This document shows positions 56,401 through 59,114 of a stretch of 60,000 bases of DNA, piece after piece. Below the pieces are notes generated by a model, which worked only from the letters and a program-made list of their open reading frames with translations, was not told the origin of the DNA and made no database searches. The translations under genes were made by a program, and so were the position numbers. The stretch's first letter is position 1, and each line of letters begins with the position of its first letter. Origin of the DNA: Lineus longissimus. Taxonomy: Eukaryota > Nemertea > Pilidiophora > Heteronemertea > Lineidae. The DNA is taken from contig NC_088311.1 in NCBI RefSeq assembly GCF_910592395.1, forward strand, positions 21,858,646 to 21,918,645. The letters are read 5' to 3'.

Positions 56401-58155
56401 TGCCGTTAACACCAGCGGCCGCGTTGACATAAAAGATGGTCACATCTACCTCAATAACATCAAGGGAAAACCGTTATCGCATTACATATTACCGGACAAA
56501 AACACAAGTATGACGGCGCTGAATAACAGTGATAATAGCTTTGAGATGGAGCCAGGACGTAACTTCTTCACCAAAATGAAAATCTGTAACGAGGCATACG
56601 CGTGTCGTTATAAGTTTGTCGGGAGTACGACGGTTGTGGAGAGCGGCAACGTCATCAATACAGAAGGCGCGTCGGGTGAAATCCCCCTGAGCGTAGGAGA
56701 AGATAGAGTGATGCCATCATTTACGGGTATGATTCATATTACAATGTTTTGCTAGCTTTTTGGTCGGGGAGGGGGGCAAAAGGCTCTCTCTCTGGAAGGG
56801 CAAAATGACACTTAATTTTGAAGTCTTTCGCCCAAACACATGGTCCAAAATACATCTCTTTGTGACAACTAAGATTTTAACGTCCATTTGACCTTACATT
56901 GTTGGCCACTGACCACTTCATATGCGAGTTTGACGAGAATTGATTAGTATTTGTGAGATGGACTATATTCACATGTATCAGTGTAAGTCTATGACGTTCC
57001 TACCCCCTGCAGGTCTCCAAGCCGGCCAAACAGTTACGATGGGCGTGATCGATAGCGTCAAGGCAAAGAAGAAATATGGCTCAGACGCAGTTGTGGATTT
57101 TGTACCCTACATCAATGACCCTCAGTCAAGCAGTAACCTTGTGGAGACTGACCTTCAAGGAAGGTGAGTGACCTTTGGTGCAGGCGCCATCATCAGGATC
57201 TTTGGGCATTGGCTTAACCTGGAGGGCAAAATGTACTTGAATAACGAATATACAGCCTTTTGTGTTCATTCTACCTTCTGGGTGCAGACACATAACCCAA
57301 ATTGACATCATTTTTGGCACATCCTGGCATCCATCAGCTCTCTAAGCCGTTTGCTTCAAAGCAAGATCAAATTTGATGTTGAAAACTGTGGGTTACTGAG
57401 ACATCAGTTTGAATGACTTGCTTTATCATAATGTTGCTGTCAATTTGGAGCTTGATTGTTTGCTCACACACTTCACTTATATTTCAGAATTGTTACGATG
57501 CCGGATACGAGTTTCTTTATATCCCCCGTTGGACAAGCTCCATTCAATACCGCCCTGAATGTCAAGATTATGGTCCCGTTCTCGAACGAAGTACCAGACG
57601 ACTCACAGGAACGAATGTTACTCCACTGGGACCCAAGTAAGTCAGCTGAGGAGCGTGTCGGCGTAACAGTTGAGGTTTTCAATCCAGGATTGTAGGATCA
57701 TCGCATTTTATCACCGGTATAGTCAGTAATCTTGTAATGCTGTTAGTTTGCACCTTTTTTCCTGTCAACATAAATTTGTCTTTCTCATTCCAGCTGAACT
57801 CACCTGGATGATGAGTGCCACCTGTGGGGAAATGCCAACAATAGTTCCAAATGAAAGTGGCAATACTGTTTCGACAGCTGTCTGCAAGACCAGGAAAAAT
57901 TCCAAACAGGAATACTTCTCCGTGGAGACGCAGTTTATATTTGCGATTGTCCGTAAAACATCAAGCGGAAATGAGGTGGCAAAGAAAACCATCGACAATT
58001 TGTTAGACGCCATTGAAACGATTGACAGTGACGGCGACACTGAAAAGAAGGACCTCGAGATGAAACTCAAAATTGAAGCCCTCGAGAAACGCCTGTACGA
58101 CCTCCGTGACGATGTGCAGAATCAAGAAGATATGATTGACGGAACAAATTTCTAA
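4708..58155 (+). CDS. Giant secreted Vitellogenin_N protein with M23-like, SAP-like, cysteine-repeat and FN3-like domains (99 exons, ~6,781 aa)
   Basis: The gene runs from ATG 4708 (signal peptide MSPKLSIFFLLSLVAATSG) to TAA at 58153-58155. I placed 99 coding exons by eye; every donor and acceptor is GT/AG, each phase matches the next exon, no stop interrupts, and the total of 20,346 bases is divisible by three. Between 4708 and 58155 no exon ends in a stop without a donor, and I see no internal promoter-plus-ATG start, which argues for one gene. It is a relative of the large lipid transfer proteins (vitellogenin, MTP, apolipophorin) by its N-terminus only: no VWD domain is visible and the remainder is unlike any family member I know. 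The coordinates here include introns; exon lists are in the block entries. The function is unknown. Secretion, lipid binding and furin processing are inferences. A split into two transcripts is the main alternative. Confidence 0.8.
5950..6143 (+). repeat. ~43-bp minisatellite, about four copies (intron 3)
   Basis: Imperfect copies of a G-rich unit of about 43 bases begin at about 5971, 6013, 6057 and 6100, each holding GTTCATTGAGTGA, then GGGAAC and GTATRGAG. The array lies inside intron 3 of the giant gene and has no coding support. Confidence 0.8.
7191..7366 (+). mobile_element. MITE family A, full-length-looking copy
   Basis: The left end reads CAGTAGAACCTCTCTATTA and the right end, reverse-complemented, reads AGTGTAACCTCCCTTGG followed by the same TCTATTAAGGACAC motif, which also recurs inside. 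The ends are inverted repeats and no coding sequence is present, so it is a non-autonomous DNA element. The CAGT-type terminus resembles pogo/Tc1-like ends; that class assignment is an inference. Confidence 0.65.
7932..8003 (+). repeat. 17-bp tandem repeat forming the polypyrimidine tract of the exon 7 acceptor
   Basis: Four copies of a unit like TTCTTATTTTATCCTAA run directly into the CAG at 8001-8003 before exon 7. The acceptor tract of this exon is therefore a tandem array. The repeated unit itself holds TTTATCC, the same sequence that precedes the used CAG. Confidence 0.8.
8154..8315 (+). mobile_element. MITE family A, second copy (intron 7)
   Basis: CAGTAGAATCGCTCTATTGA at the left and GGAGGTTCCACT at the right match the ends of the 7191 copy, with the same internal GTCCTTAATAGGGAGGTGTC blocks. 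It sits in intron 7, just 26 bases after the exon 7 donor. It is non-coding. Confidence 0.65.
11735..12446 (+). repeat. 45-bp minisatellite copying the exon 14 splice donor (16 copies)
   Basis: The first copy is the last 35 bases of exon 14 itself (11735-11769) plus the start of its donor. Fifteen more copies follow in intron 14, with unit TTTGACTATCGAGAATGGG, then TTGGATCTTGACATAG and GTGTGTTTAG. Each copy repeats the donor-like CATAG|GT and an acceptor-like TTTAG. Two copies are 46 bases and carry the variants AAGAATTGG and CATGAGT; they lie five units apart, so a 226-bp block was also duplicated. Reading on from exon 14 meets a TAG at 11823-11825, so the first donor is the productive one. 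Confidence 0.9.
14598..14760 (+). mobile_element. tRNA-derived SINE-like copy, ending at a poly-G run
   Basis: GCAGTGGAAAGATCATCGGC resembles an A-box region, and GCAGGTTCGACTTCC is a good Pol III B box about 45 bases later. The same head and body organisation recurs in several introns (15888, 44163). The sequence does not fold into a credible tRNA, so it is called as a SINE and not a tRNA gene. A run of Gs follows near 14733. Confidence 0.55.
15495..15660 (+). repeat. Dispersed repeat D, copy 1
   Basis: GAGTGTCTAGTAAAAGATCTC, then AGTGGACCC, TACCTCTGGCTAAAATATAA and a GATGATGATGAT tail match, in the same order, a second copy at about 48815-48960. The shared order and the simple-repeat tail suggest a retroposed or otherwise mobile element. 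It has no coding content. Confidence 0.6.
15690..16830 (+). other. Block 3: M23 peptidase/LECT2-like domain, exons 21-23
   Basis: Exons: 15690-15882, 16162-16326 and 16639-16830 (about residues 1006-1189). The sequence follows the M23 (lysostaphin/LytM, LECT2) pattern: N-S-G-L-D-L near 1058-1063, then VKPGTRIVAPFAGSIM, then VYAGQEIGVAI, then H-I-H-F at 1147-1150, and VDPTRYLEPRP. In the family, metal ligands come from H-x(3)-D and from the second His of H-x-H. Here the first ligand His is Asn1058, while Asp1062 and His1147/His1149 remain. It is therefore probably a binding or structural version, as in LECT2, rather than an active peptidase. Finding this fold behind a vitellogenin module is unusual. 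Confidence 0.8.
15888..16110 (+). mobile_element. tRNA-derived SINE-like copy (intron 21)
   Basis: GAGTGGCACAGTGGAAACAA and GCTGGGTTTGATTCCCGATT give A-box- and B-box-like motifs, followed by CCCAGTATACTCATGCGACA and a body ending near CTCGCCTCTCAACTCGATAT. The copies at 20358, 44163 and 47270 share this order. It starts only about five bases after the exon 21 donor. Confidence 0.6.
17231..17738 (+). other. Block 4: basic Pro/Lys/Thr linker and SAP-like motif, exon 24
   Basis: This is the largest exon (508 bases, residues about 1190-1358). It starts with a short Gly/Ala hydrophobic stretch (GQTLAAGSIIGLAGKAL), then a Lys/Pro/Thr-rich low-complexity linker, then predicted helices (FGNKVLKKFKL; AIIAFLDELGM). 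The end, from LTDDQLRLELGDRKMKTTG to KQMMQRIV (1326-1358), fits the SAP helix-extended-helix pattern, including the central Gly. SAP motifs usually bind nucleic acid in intracellular proteins, so one in a protein with a signal peptide is odd. A chance match to a short helical hairpin is possible. Confidence 0.65.
18640..18703 (+). mobile_element. MITE family A fragment (right end)
   Basis: CCTTAATAGAGAGGGTGTCC, TTTATAGAGAGGGTGTC and GGGAGGTTCC match the right half of the copies at 7191 and 8154. The left end is missing. It lies in intron 25. Confidence 0.55.
19196..19600 (+). pseudogene. Dead duplicate of exon 25, expanded by a 19-bp minisatellite
   Basis: GACTGCATGGGTGTCCAG, TGCTGTATGAATGTTAGAG and TGGCCATCTTTACAAAG match exon 25 (DHCMGVQCCMNVKVAMFTKA), and GGCATGTAAAGCGTATGCTC at 19565 resumes the match on the other side of a tandem array. 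The array (19264-19565) is about 16 copies of GCGGCCATCTTTACAAAGA, grown from the exon sequence itself. The homology ends after the YAR codons, a TGA follows, and no splice donor matches, so this is a relic. The array length happens to preserve the frame across it. Confidence 0.75.
19813..20065 (+). repeat. Decayed ~55-bp tandem repeat grown from the exon 27 splice donor
   Basis: The end of exon 27 and its donor (TTGGATTGCCATCGGTGAGT, then AGACCTTTATCCTGAAATAT) recur as diverged copies beginning near 19855, 19915, 19965 and 20003. They read as variants of YTYGGATTACCATYGGTGAG followed by TAGATGTCTACCCT. The used donor is at 19828. Confidence 0.6.
20358..20560 (+). mobile_element. tRNA-derived SINE-like copy, 5'-truncated (intron 28)
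   Basis: GGGTTCAATCCCAGGTC is a B box, then CAGTACACTTGTGTAACAGA and TGTCCAAGTTGACACGCAGC, followed by TTTCAACTCAA, match in order the body of the 15888 copy (CTAGTTGACGCTCGCC, CTCAACTCGA). No clear A box is visible. Confidence 0.55.
21011..21153 (+). mobile_element. MITE family C, copy 1 (incomplete, intron 29)
   Basis: TGTGACCCATCACATCAAAA, then GCTCTGAGCTTGACCGGTTG, then TGGTTGTTCATTTCACTGTT, then CTGCCTTTTGTGAAATCTCA match the reverse complement of 52112-52278 over about 140 bases. The distal terminus after CTCCTGGT is missing. Confidence 0.7.
21755..21985 (+). repeat. 23-bp minisatellite, about ten copies (intron 30)
   Basis: The unit TTCTCGTGAAGAGCTCTCCA plus GGG recurs with few changes (CGTG/CATG; AGAG/ATAG). 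It lies shortly after the exon 30 donor. The reverse-strand open frame of Leu/Ser/Arg/Glu repeats over it is an artefact. Confidence 0.9.
22035..22110 (+). mobile_element. MITE family A fragment (intron 30)
   Basis: TGTCCTTATTCCAGAGGCTG, TCCTGTAACAGAGGTGTCC and GGAGAGGTTCCACTGTA resemble the right half of family A. It abuts the 23-bp minisatellite. Confidence 0.45.
22339..23884 (+). other. Cysteine module 3, exons 31-34 (keeps both introns)
   Basis: The rest of 22288-22582, then 22787-22841, 23068-23252 and 23708-23884 (about residues 1794-2012). Motifs: CPWTLNLDFLP, C-F-G-I-D-C-C, FEPCNF, YDWG, then CLNIDGTQIC and VPLCD, then a helix (DWAKTQGIQIGKKLA) and TTGQCD. This is the only copy with both the phase 1 intron after 'W-G' and the phase 2 intron about 19 codons later, separated by a 55-base exon. 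Confidence 0.82.
23425..23640 (+). mobile_element. tRNA-derived SINE-like copy, family B (intron 33)
   Basis: GAGTGGCATAGGTATGGTGC and TCCTGGTTTGATCCCAGCTG give box A- and box B-like motifs, followed by CTAACTCCACCCAGG and GCAGCCCATCTGAGTTCTAT. The last two are shared in order with 53165-53335 (CACTCCACCCAGCCG, GCAGCTCATCTAAGTTCTAC). Confidence 0.55.
24116..25025 (+). other. Cysteine module 4, exons 35-36
   Basis: Exons 24116-24380 and 24715-25025 (residues about 2013-2204). Motifs: CPKSIFKLPKLPSWVSC, C-S-G-I-E-C-C, LDTCDYVFKTGFEN, FTYDWGKQEKLN, then CVSFGKNDVC, VPQFLCD, an amphipathic helix (VKEFMKEQGGKLAGQALD) and GTGLC. Only the later phase 2 intron splits the module. The whole second half is a single exon, so the intron after the 'FC/LC' Cys is absent. 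Confidence 0.85.
25052..25712 (+). repeat. AATCTATAACATAAGAT tandem repeat split by an insertion
   Basis: A (GCTAAT)n run at 25054-25082 is followed by copies of a unit of about 17 bases, AGATAATCTATAACATA, at 25138-25194. The same repeat resumes at 25607-25712. The break is the 412-bp element at 25195-25606, which shows that the tandem repeat is older than the insertion. Confidence 0.85.
25195..25606 (+). mobile_element. 412-bp terminal-inverted-repeat element with TA target duplication
   Basis: The left end is TAGCTGCGCTTACACCAC; the right end, reverse-complemented, is TAGCCGCACTTACACCAC. The flanking tandem repeat shows a TA duplicated on each side (25193-25194 and 25607-25608). It is GC-richer than its surroundings, with sub-terminal inverted motifs (GGTGTAAGCG) and no open frame of note, so it is non-autonomous. 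Superfamily is uncertain; a TA duplication fits Tc1/mariner-type insertion. Confidence 0.75.
25849..26740 (+). other. Cysteine module 5, exons 37-38
   Basis: Exons 25849-26119 and 26442-26740 (residues about 2205-2394). Motifs: CPYIDKYNISLPTLPDSISC, C-L-G-V-E-C-C, FRAWAIIDPCDY, VGFEGLE, TYDWGREEKVKLG, then IPFCDPNA, a helix (FKKDVGGQAGDYAWKAALK) and DGNLC. The C...C pair usually seen before 'P-x-P-F-C' is missing. The intron layout is the same as module 4 (phase 2 only), which suggests they are sister duplicates. Confidence 0.85.
26897..28377 (+). other. Cysteine module 6, exons 39-42
   Basis: Exons 26897-27152, 27283-27425, 27961-28052 and 28323-28377 (residues about 2395-2576). Motifs: CPHLKMPKLPKWAQC, C-F-G-I-E-C-C, LKAWAIADTCDY, AGFEKF, FWGQEMIIDVSEYF, then MPQPFCNPDF, a helix (FKEQAADNFKGMVTEQIL) and SACP. 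The first half has only the phase 2 intron, while the tail is cut by a phase 1 and a phase 0 intron. The C...C pair of the second half is absent. Confidence 0.83.
27650..27830 (+). repeat. ~90-bp direct duplication (intron 40)
   Basis: Two copies start with GGATGCCACAGAGCCTCAGA at 27650 and 27739 and end with CTATTCTTCATCAGGGT. They are nearly identical, differing by small changes such as GTCAGGG/GTCAAGG and a 4-base insertion. They are non-coding. Confidence 0.85.
28602..29625 (+). other. Cysteine module 7, exons 43-44 and start of 45
   Basis: Exons 28602-28814 and 29204-29404, plus the first part of 29523-29861 (about residues 2577-2762). Motifs: CPHFSVPSWLPDNVRC, C-L-G-M-T-C-C, FKARVFFDPCNY, then CMDGQC, LPLPYCSEDGTIVWP, a helix (EEMKQWLSQKSKDAVT) and SEVC. 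Exons 43 and 44 are phase 1-1. The second half is strongly like module 1 (IPLPQCFENGTIVWP), so modules 1 and 7 look close. Confidence 0.85.
29626..30756 (+). other. Cysteine module 8, exons 45-47
   Basis: The rest of 29523-29861, then 30127-30342 and the start of 30667-30990 (about residues 2763-2937). Motifs: CPYFKLPNLPESINC, C-T-G-V-E-C-C, FKAWALLDPCDF, FGFENWHFN, YSWG, then IPIPFCNQEGG, a tail helix and GSGC. It lacks the C...C pair. All exons are phase 1-1. A decayed copy of exon 46 lies just downstream (30400-30540). Confidence 0.85.
30400..30540 (+). pseudogene. Dead duplicate of exon 46
   Basis: GTTAGCTTCTCTGTGCGTGG, CTTTCTGTGATCAAAAGGAA and CTGTCCTGGAATGG line up in order with exon 46 (GTCAGCTTCTCTGTGAGG, CATTCTGTAACCAAGAGG, CTGTCCTTGAATGG) at an offset of about 210 bases. 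The copy has frame-breaking changes and no matching donor. It sits in the intron right after its parent exon, as expected for a tandem exon duplication that died. Confidence 0.7.
30757..31980 (+). other. Cysteine module 9, exons 47-50
   Basis: The rest of 30667-30990, then 31104-31307, 31625-31689 and the start of 31954-32103 (about residues 2938-3110). Motifs: CPYFTLPALPKPVSC, C-T-G-I-E-C-C, FKAWLKIDPCLF, IGFEKW, then CFDDIC, VPIPFCNTDGSFQWP, a short helix (GLAKAASGLVLNRLG) and GEEC. Modules 8 and 9 are near-duplicates, with exon pairs 45/46 and 47/48 of similar size and identical phases. Confidence 0.85.
31981..32959 (+). other. Cysteine module 10, exons 50-52
   Basis: The rest of 31954-32103, then 32295-32412 and 32663-32959 (about residues 3111-3285). 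Motifs: CPSFKLPSLPSAVKC, C-T-G-V-E-C-C, FKVWAMIDPCQL, IGFERE, then CLEGSC, VPFCHNNGTISWP and KKPAC. A phase 0 intron after LDLK splits the first half, which is seen in no other copy and so looks like an intron gain. The intron after 'FC' is absent here. Confidence 0.84.
32428..32468 (+). repeat. (CT)n microsatellite (intron 51)
   Basis: About 18-20 CT dinucleotides follow the exon 51 donor by roughly 16 bases. It is simple sequence only. Confidence 0.95.
33168..33919 (+). other. Cysteine module 11 and furin-type site, exons 53-54
   Basis: Exons 33168-33377 and 33679-33919 (about residues 3286-3435). Motifs: SCRAVSLPAIAQSAC, C-M-G-V-Q-C-C, FQAYAFFDLNYC (the usual D-P-C is changed), then CLSSSDC and KPGC. 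The module is cut short: the 'G-T-I-x-W-P' part and the helix are replaced by CSRRRRAALPYHHPERR. The RRRR at about 3413-3416 is a strong proprotein-convertase (furin) site, with further basic residues after it. Cleavage would release an N-terminal lipid/M23/cysteine-module half (about 375 kDa by residue count) from the FN3-rich half. Processing is inferred. Confidence 0.82.
34229..36958 (+). other. Block 6: helical spacer and amphipathic beta-rich region, exons 55-59
   Basis: Exons: 34229-34482, 34952-35178, 35523-35682, 36148-36373 and 36739-36958 (about residues 3436-3798). A helical part (DVIVKKMQAENKTVAEIKAY, later GRAAEAFTPGAGLTQAGLEL) leads into alternating polar/non-polar strands such as GYYGAEIELGAKV, FVGVNIYGELGIGFLLYGK, LKMDLVVIPLTLKLIGLVTL and EIDLGPLGSI. 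Such alternation resembles the lipid-facing sheets of large lipid transfer proteins, but I find no specific family. The acidic KDEDETPPSF near the end may mark the start of the FN3-like chain. Confidence 0.7.
34520..34630 (-). mobile_element. tRNA-derived SINE-like copy on the minus strand (intron 55)
   Basis: On the minus strand, GCAGTGGTGTAGTGCACAGT gives an A box and GAGCTCATGGGTTTGATTCT a B box at tRNA-like spacing. No convincing cloverleaf forms, so it is a SINE head and not a tRNA gene. Confidence 0.55.
37080..38304 (+). other. Block 7: FN3-like repeats and PAN/apple-like segment, exons 60-62
   Basis: Exons: 37080-37286, 37625-37925 and 38093-38304 (about residues 3799-4038). Exons 60-61 look like FN3-type beta sandwiches with the G-T-V-P-G-G-S-D-L phrase common in these chains. 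Exon 62 contains CASSCLSLLPAQCLSFNYDY followed by GNTGKCELLEG, the Cys spacing and core of a PAN/apple domain, a protein- or sugar-binding fold. The domain is short (about 70 residues), so the PAN call is moderate. Confidence 0.68.
37926..37998 (+). repeat. Imperfect (ATC)n run (intron 61)
   Basis: A run of ATCATC/ACCATC triplets starts right after the exon 61 donor. It gives Asp/His-rich open frames on both strands that are artefacts. Confidence 0.85.
38716..44076 (+). other. Block 8a: chain of FN3-like repeats, exons 63-74
   Basis: Exons: 38716-39023, 39209-39477, 39659-39839, 40094-40260, 40482-40609, 41119-41371, 41578-41749, 41924-42282, 42526-42689, 42975-43134, 43411-43599 and 43828-44076 (about residues 4039-4904). 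Repeats of about 110 residues are joined by linkers such as VDLSPPDTG, IDNSPPIFR, VDTSPPIPGEVYDGD, VDLTPPVMGDAIDGD and VDLTPPELD. They contain the recurring core 'W-x-x-F-x-D-x-[ED]-[ST]-G-[IV]-x-x-Y' (WKDFTDPESGIAYYQ; WDGFHDNDTGILGY). This looks like a tandem FN3-type beta-sandwich rod of a large extracellular protein. Cys are sparse here, in contrast to the first half. Confidence 0.78.
44163..44330 (+). mobile_element. tRNA-derived SINE-like copy (intron 74)
   Basis: GAGTGGCACAATGGAAAAAT, GCGCCTGTCACATCTGAGGT, then TGGCTTTGACTCCCAGTC and CGGTACACTTGTGTGATAGA repeat the organisation of the 15888 copy almost motif for motif. It may extend to about 44450. Confidence 0.6.
45976..46148 (+). mobile_element. 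Palindromic PIF/Harbinger-like MITE with TTA target duplication
   Basis: The left 50 bases (GGCTGACGTTACATAGGCCT through CACGTTCC) are matched by their reverse complement at the right end, with only about one mismatch (TTTGTTCAC/GAACGAATGA). TTA is present directly on both sides (45973-45975 and 46149-46151). A 173-bp near-perfect foldback with a TWA duplication fits a PIF/Harbinger-type MITE. It lies in intron 77. Confidence 0.8.
47270..47400 (-). mobile_element. tRNA-derived SINE-like copy on the minus strand (intron 79)
   Basis: On the minus strand, ATCCCGGGTTTGATTTTTGG is a B box, followed by CCTGGTATACTCATGTGACA and GAGAGAGCAACTC, matching the post-B-box body of the 15888 copy (CCCAGTATACTCATGCGACA). 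Confidence 0.55.
47877..47945 (+). mobile_element. MITE family A fragment (intron 80)
   Basis: CAGGACACCTATCTTATAAA, GACAGCCTTGG and TCTTTAATAGAGGTTCTACT resemble the internal and right-end motifs of family A. It is diverged and incomplete. Confidence 0.4.
48810..48960 (+). repeat. Dispersed repeat D, copy 2 (intron 82)
   Basis: CGAGTGTCTAAGTAAAACAT, GCGGACTCCATACCTCTAGC, TAAATTCAATAGGTATATGA and a (GATGAT)n tail match copy 1 at 15495-15660 in order. Confidence 0.6.
52112..52278 (-). mobile_element. MITE family C, copy 2 (complete-looking, intron 88)
   Basis: TGTGACCCATCACAGCAAGA at one end and the reverse complement TGTAACCCATCACAGCAAAA at the other form terminal inverted repeats of about 18 bases. 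The interior on the minus strand matches 21011-21153. It has no coding sequence. Confidence 0.7.
53165..53335 (+). mobile_element. tRNA-derived SINE-like copy, family B (intron 90)
   Basis: CCATGTGGTCCCTGGTTCAA is B-box-like, then CTCACTCCACCCAGCCG and GAGCAGCTCATCTAAGTTCT, followed by ACTGATAAGTTTCAG. The tail matches the 23425 copy (GCAGCCCATCTGAGTTCTAT). Confidence 0.5.
54165..55962 (+). other. Block 10: Cys cluster and last FN3-like repeats, exons 92-95
   Basis: Exons: 54165-54360, 54845-55050, 55407-55587 and 55786-55962 (about residues 6181-6433). Exon 92 opens with a dense Cys cluster (CVPCVKSCDVFTCNKSC) followed by short strands. Exons 93-95 return to the FN3-like chain: YIDITPPVLDSDVG, then WKCDDSESGIK joined across the intron to ENSWAIGTKPGQTDV, and AYFVTIICINHAGL. 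Confidence 0.74.
54465..54757 (+). repeat. ~43-bp minisatellite with higher-order duplication (intron 92)
   Basis: Units of about 43 bases hold CAGTGATAGCARRAGGTGTA and TCAGGTTCACCTGA-type motifs. A three-unit block (TTGATCCGGTAAACCTGACT through GGAGGTGTATCAGGTT) appears twice, at about 54560 and 54667. Confidence 0.8.
56051..56342 (+). repeat. 74-bp tandem array copying the exon 96 splice acceptor (four acceptors)
   Basis: Each unit holds a polypyrimidine tract and acceptor (TTTTGTTTATTTCAG) followed by AGTTCTGYATCGGGACATC and TTTAGAATCCATAGATGAC, the first codons of exon 96. The AG positions are 56122-56123, 56193-56194, 56267-56268 and 56341-56342. The spacing is 71 then 74 bases, not a multiple of three. 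Using any upstream AG leads, in the incoming phase, into the next copy out of frame and to a TAG, so only the last acceptor keeps the reading frame. Confidence 0.88.
56343..58155 (+). other. Block 11: C-terminal region with coiled coil, exons 96-99
   Basis: Exons: 56343-56726, 57013-57163, 57488-57636 and 57794-58155 (about residues 6434-6781). Exon 96 encodes a Cys-containing beta-rich part (FPCTWLAVNTSGRVDIKDG; CNEAYACRYKF). Exons 97-98 give strands such as QTVTMGVIDSVKAK and FFISPVGQAPFNTALNVKI. Exon 99 ends in a heptad-like, highly charged helix from about TIDNLLDAIETIDSDGD through LEMKLKIEALEKRLYDLRDD, consistent with a C-terminal coiled coil for oligomerisation. There is no transmembrane segment or GPI-type tail, so the product is predicted to be fully secreted. 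Confidence 0.82.
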
Positions 58156-59025
58156 CGAACGCTACGTTTTCCTGTAACCGATTAACTCTATGAACCCCAA
58201 GTCAATAATCAATGAGGATAACCATTTCCCATGAACTCATCGCTGGATTTTGTATAACCTCTAACATGTGTAACTGACGTCTTCAATATATGTGCTTCCA
58301 ACCTGGGTATGTCTTCCATTTCTCAGACTGCATCGTGTATCTTTACGAAACTTGGTTGATTTTGTAGCACTCTCAAAAGTGTGACTGAAAACTGATTTAA
58401 AACCTGTTAAGTATGTTCCTGTTTGTCCCTGTTTGACCAGATATGTCTATACGTTTGGTTATCCAGAAGAAATATCATTCCGTAATCTTCTAGAAATGTG
58501 CAAGAAACTAATTCAAATCCTGGTCAGCTTGTGCCTCTTACAAGTATGAAATGCAACAACCAGTCAACATTTTCTGACAGGATATGATTATTGACAATAT
58601 TACAAAAAATGTCTGTTAAAATGGTCTTTCAGATCTAATTTGTTGTCTCAAAAGTCTATGAAATGTGCTCATCTGATTTCCTAAGGGAACAACTTTTATA
58701 TGTTTCAAACAAAGGATCTCAGTTTGTTGGGTTCTTCAATGATTGTTATCAAAATTAATAGAAAATGTGTTTTTGAAATGATTCCATCCCAGTTTTCAAT
58801 ATTTCAAGATTTATGTTGTTAAAAGATTGTATTTTCGAGAATTATTGAAATTGATTGGATATTTTTACATATATTTCTTCTATTTCAAGCACCAATATGA
58901 TTGTAATCCGTCCATGGGTAATCTCTCAATATTTTTCAAACATGAGGACCTTACTCTTTTCTTGAAATTTACAACATCTGTTAATATCTGTCAGCGCGAA
59001 ATAAACATTTCTTTAACAAAATTGG
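58156..59025 (+). other. 3' UTR of the giant gene
   Basis: AT-rich sequence with no coding signal follows the TAA. An AATAAA at 59000-59005 followed by T-rich sequence is the best polyadenylation signal, giving a 3' UTR of about 860 bases. I see no other gene here. Confidence 0.6.
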
Positions 59026-59114
59026 TCTTGTTATGTTTTCTGTCTTCTCTGCATCAGCATATAGTGTTTGTGAAACCATTCCTCCTTTGAGGGACAAAGT
59101 TATAAGGGGCGATT

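Noticed and set aside
57000-58155. C-terminal VWD domain as in vitellogenin
   Set aside because: No GLCG/CGxC-type motif or VWD spacing is present; the end is a charged coiled coil.
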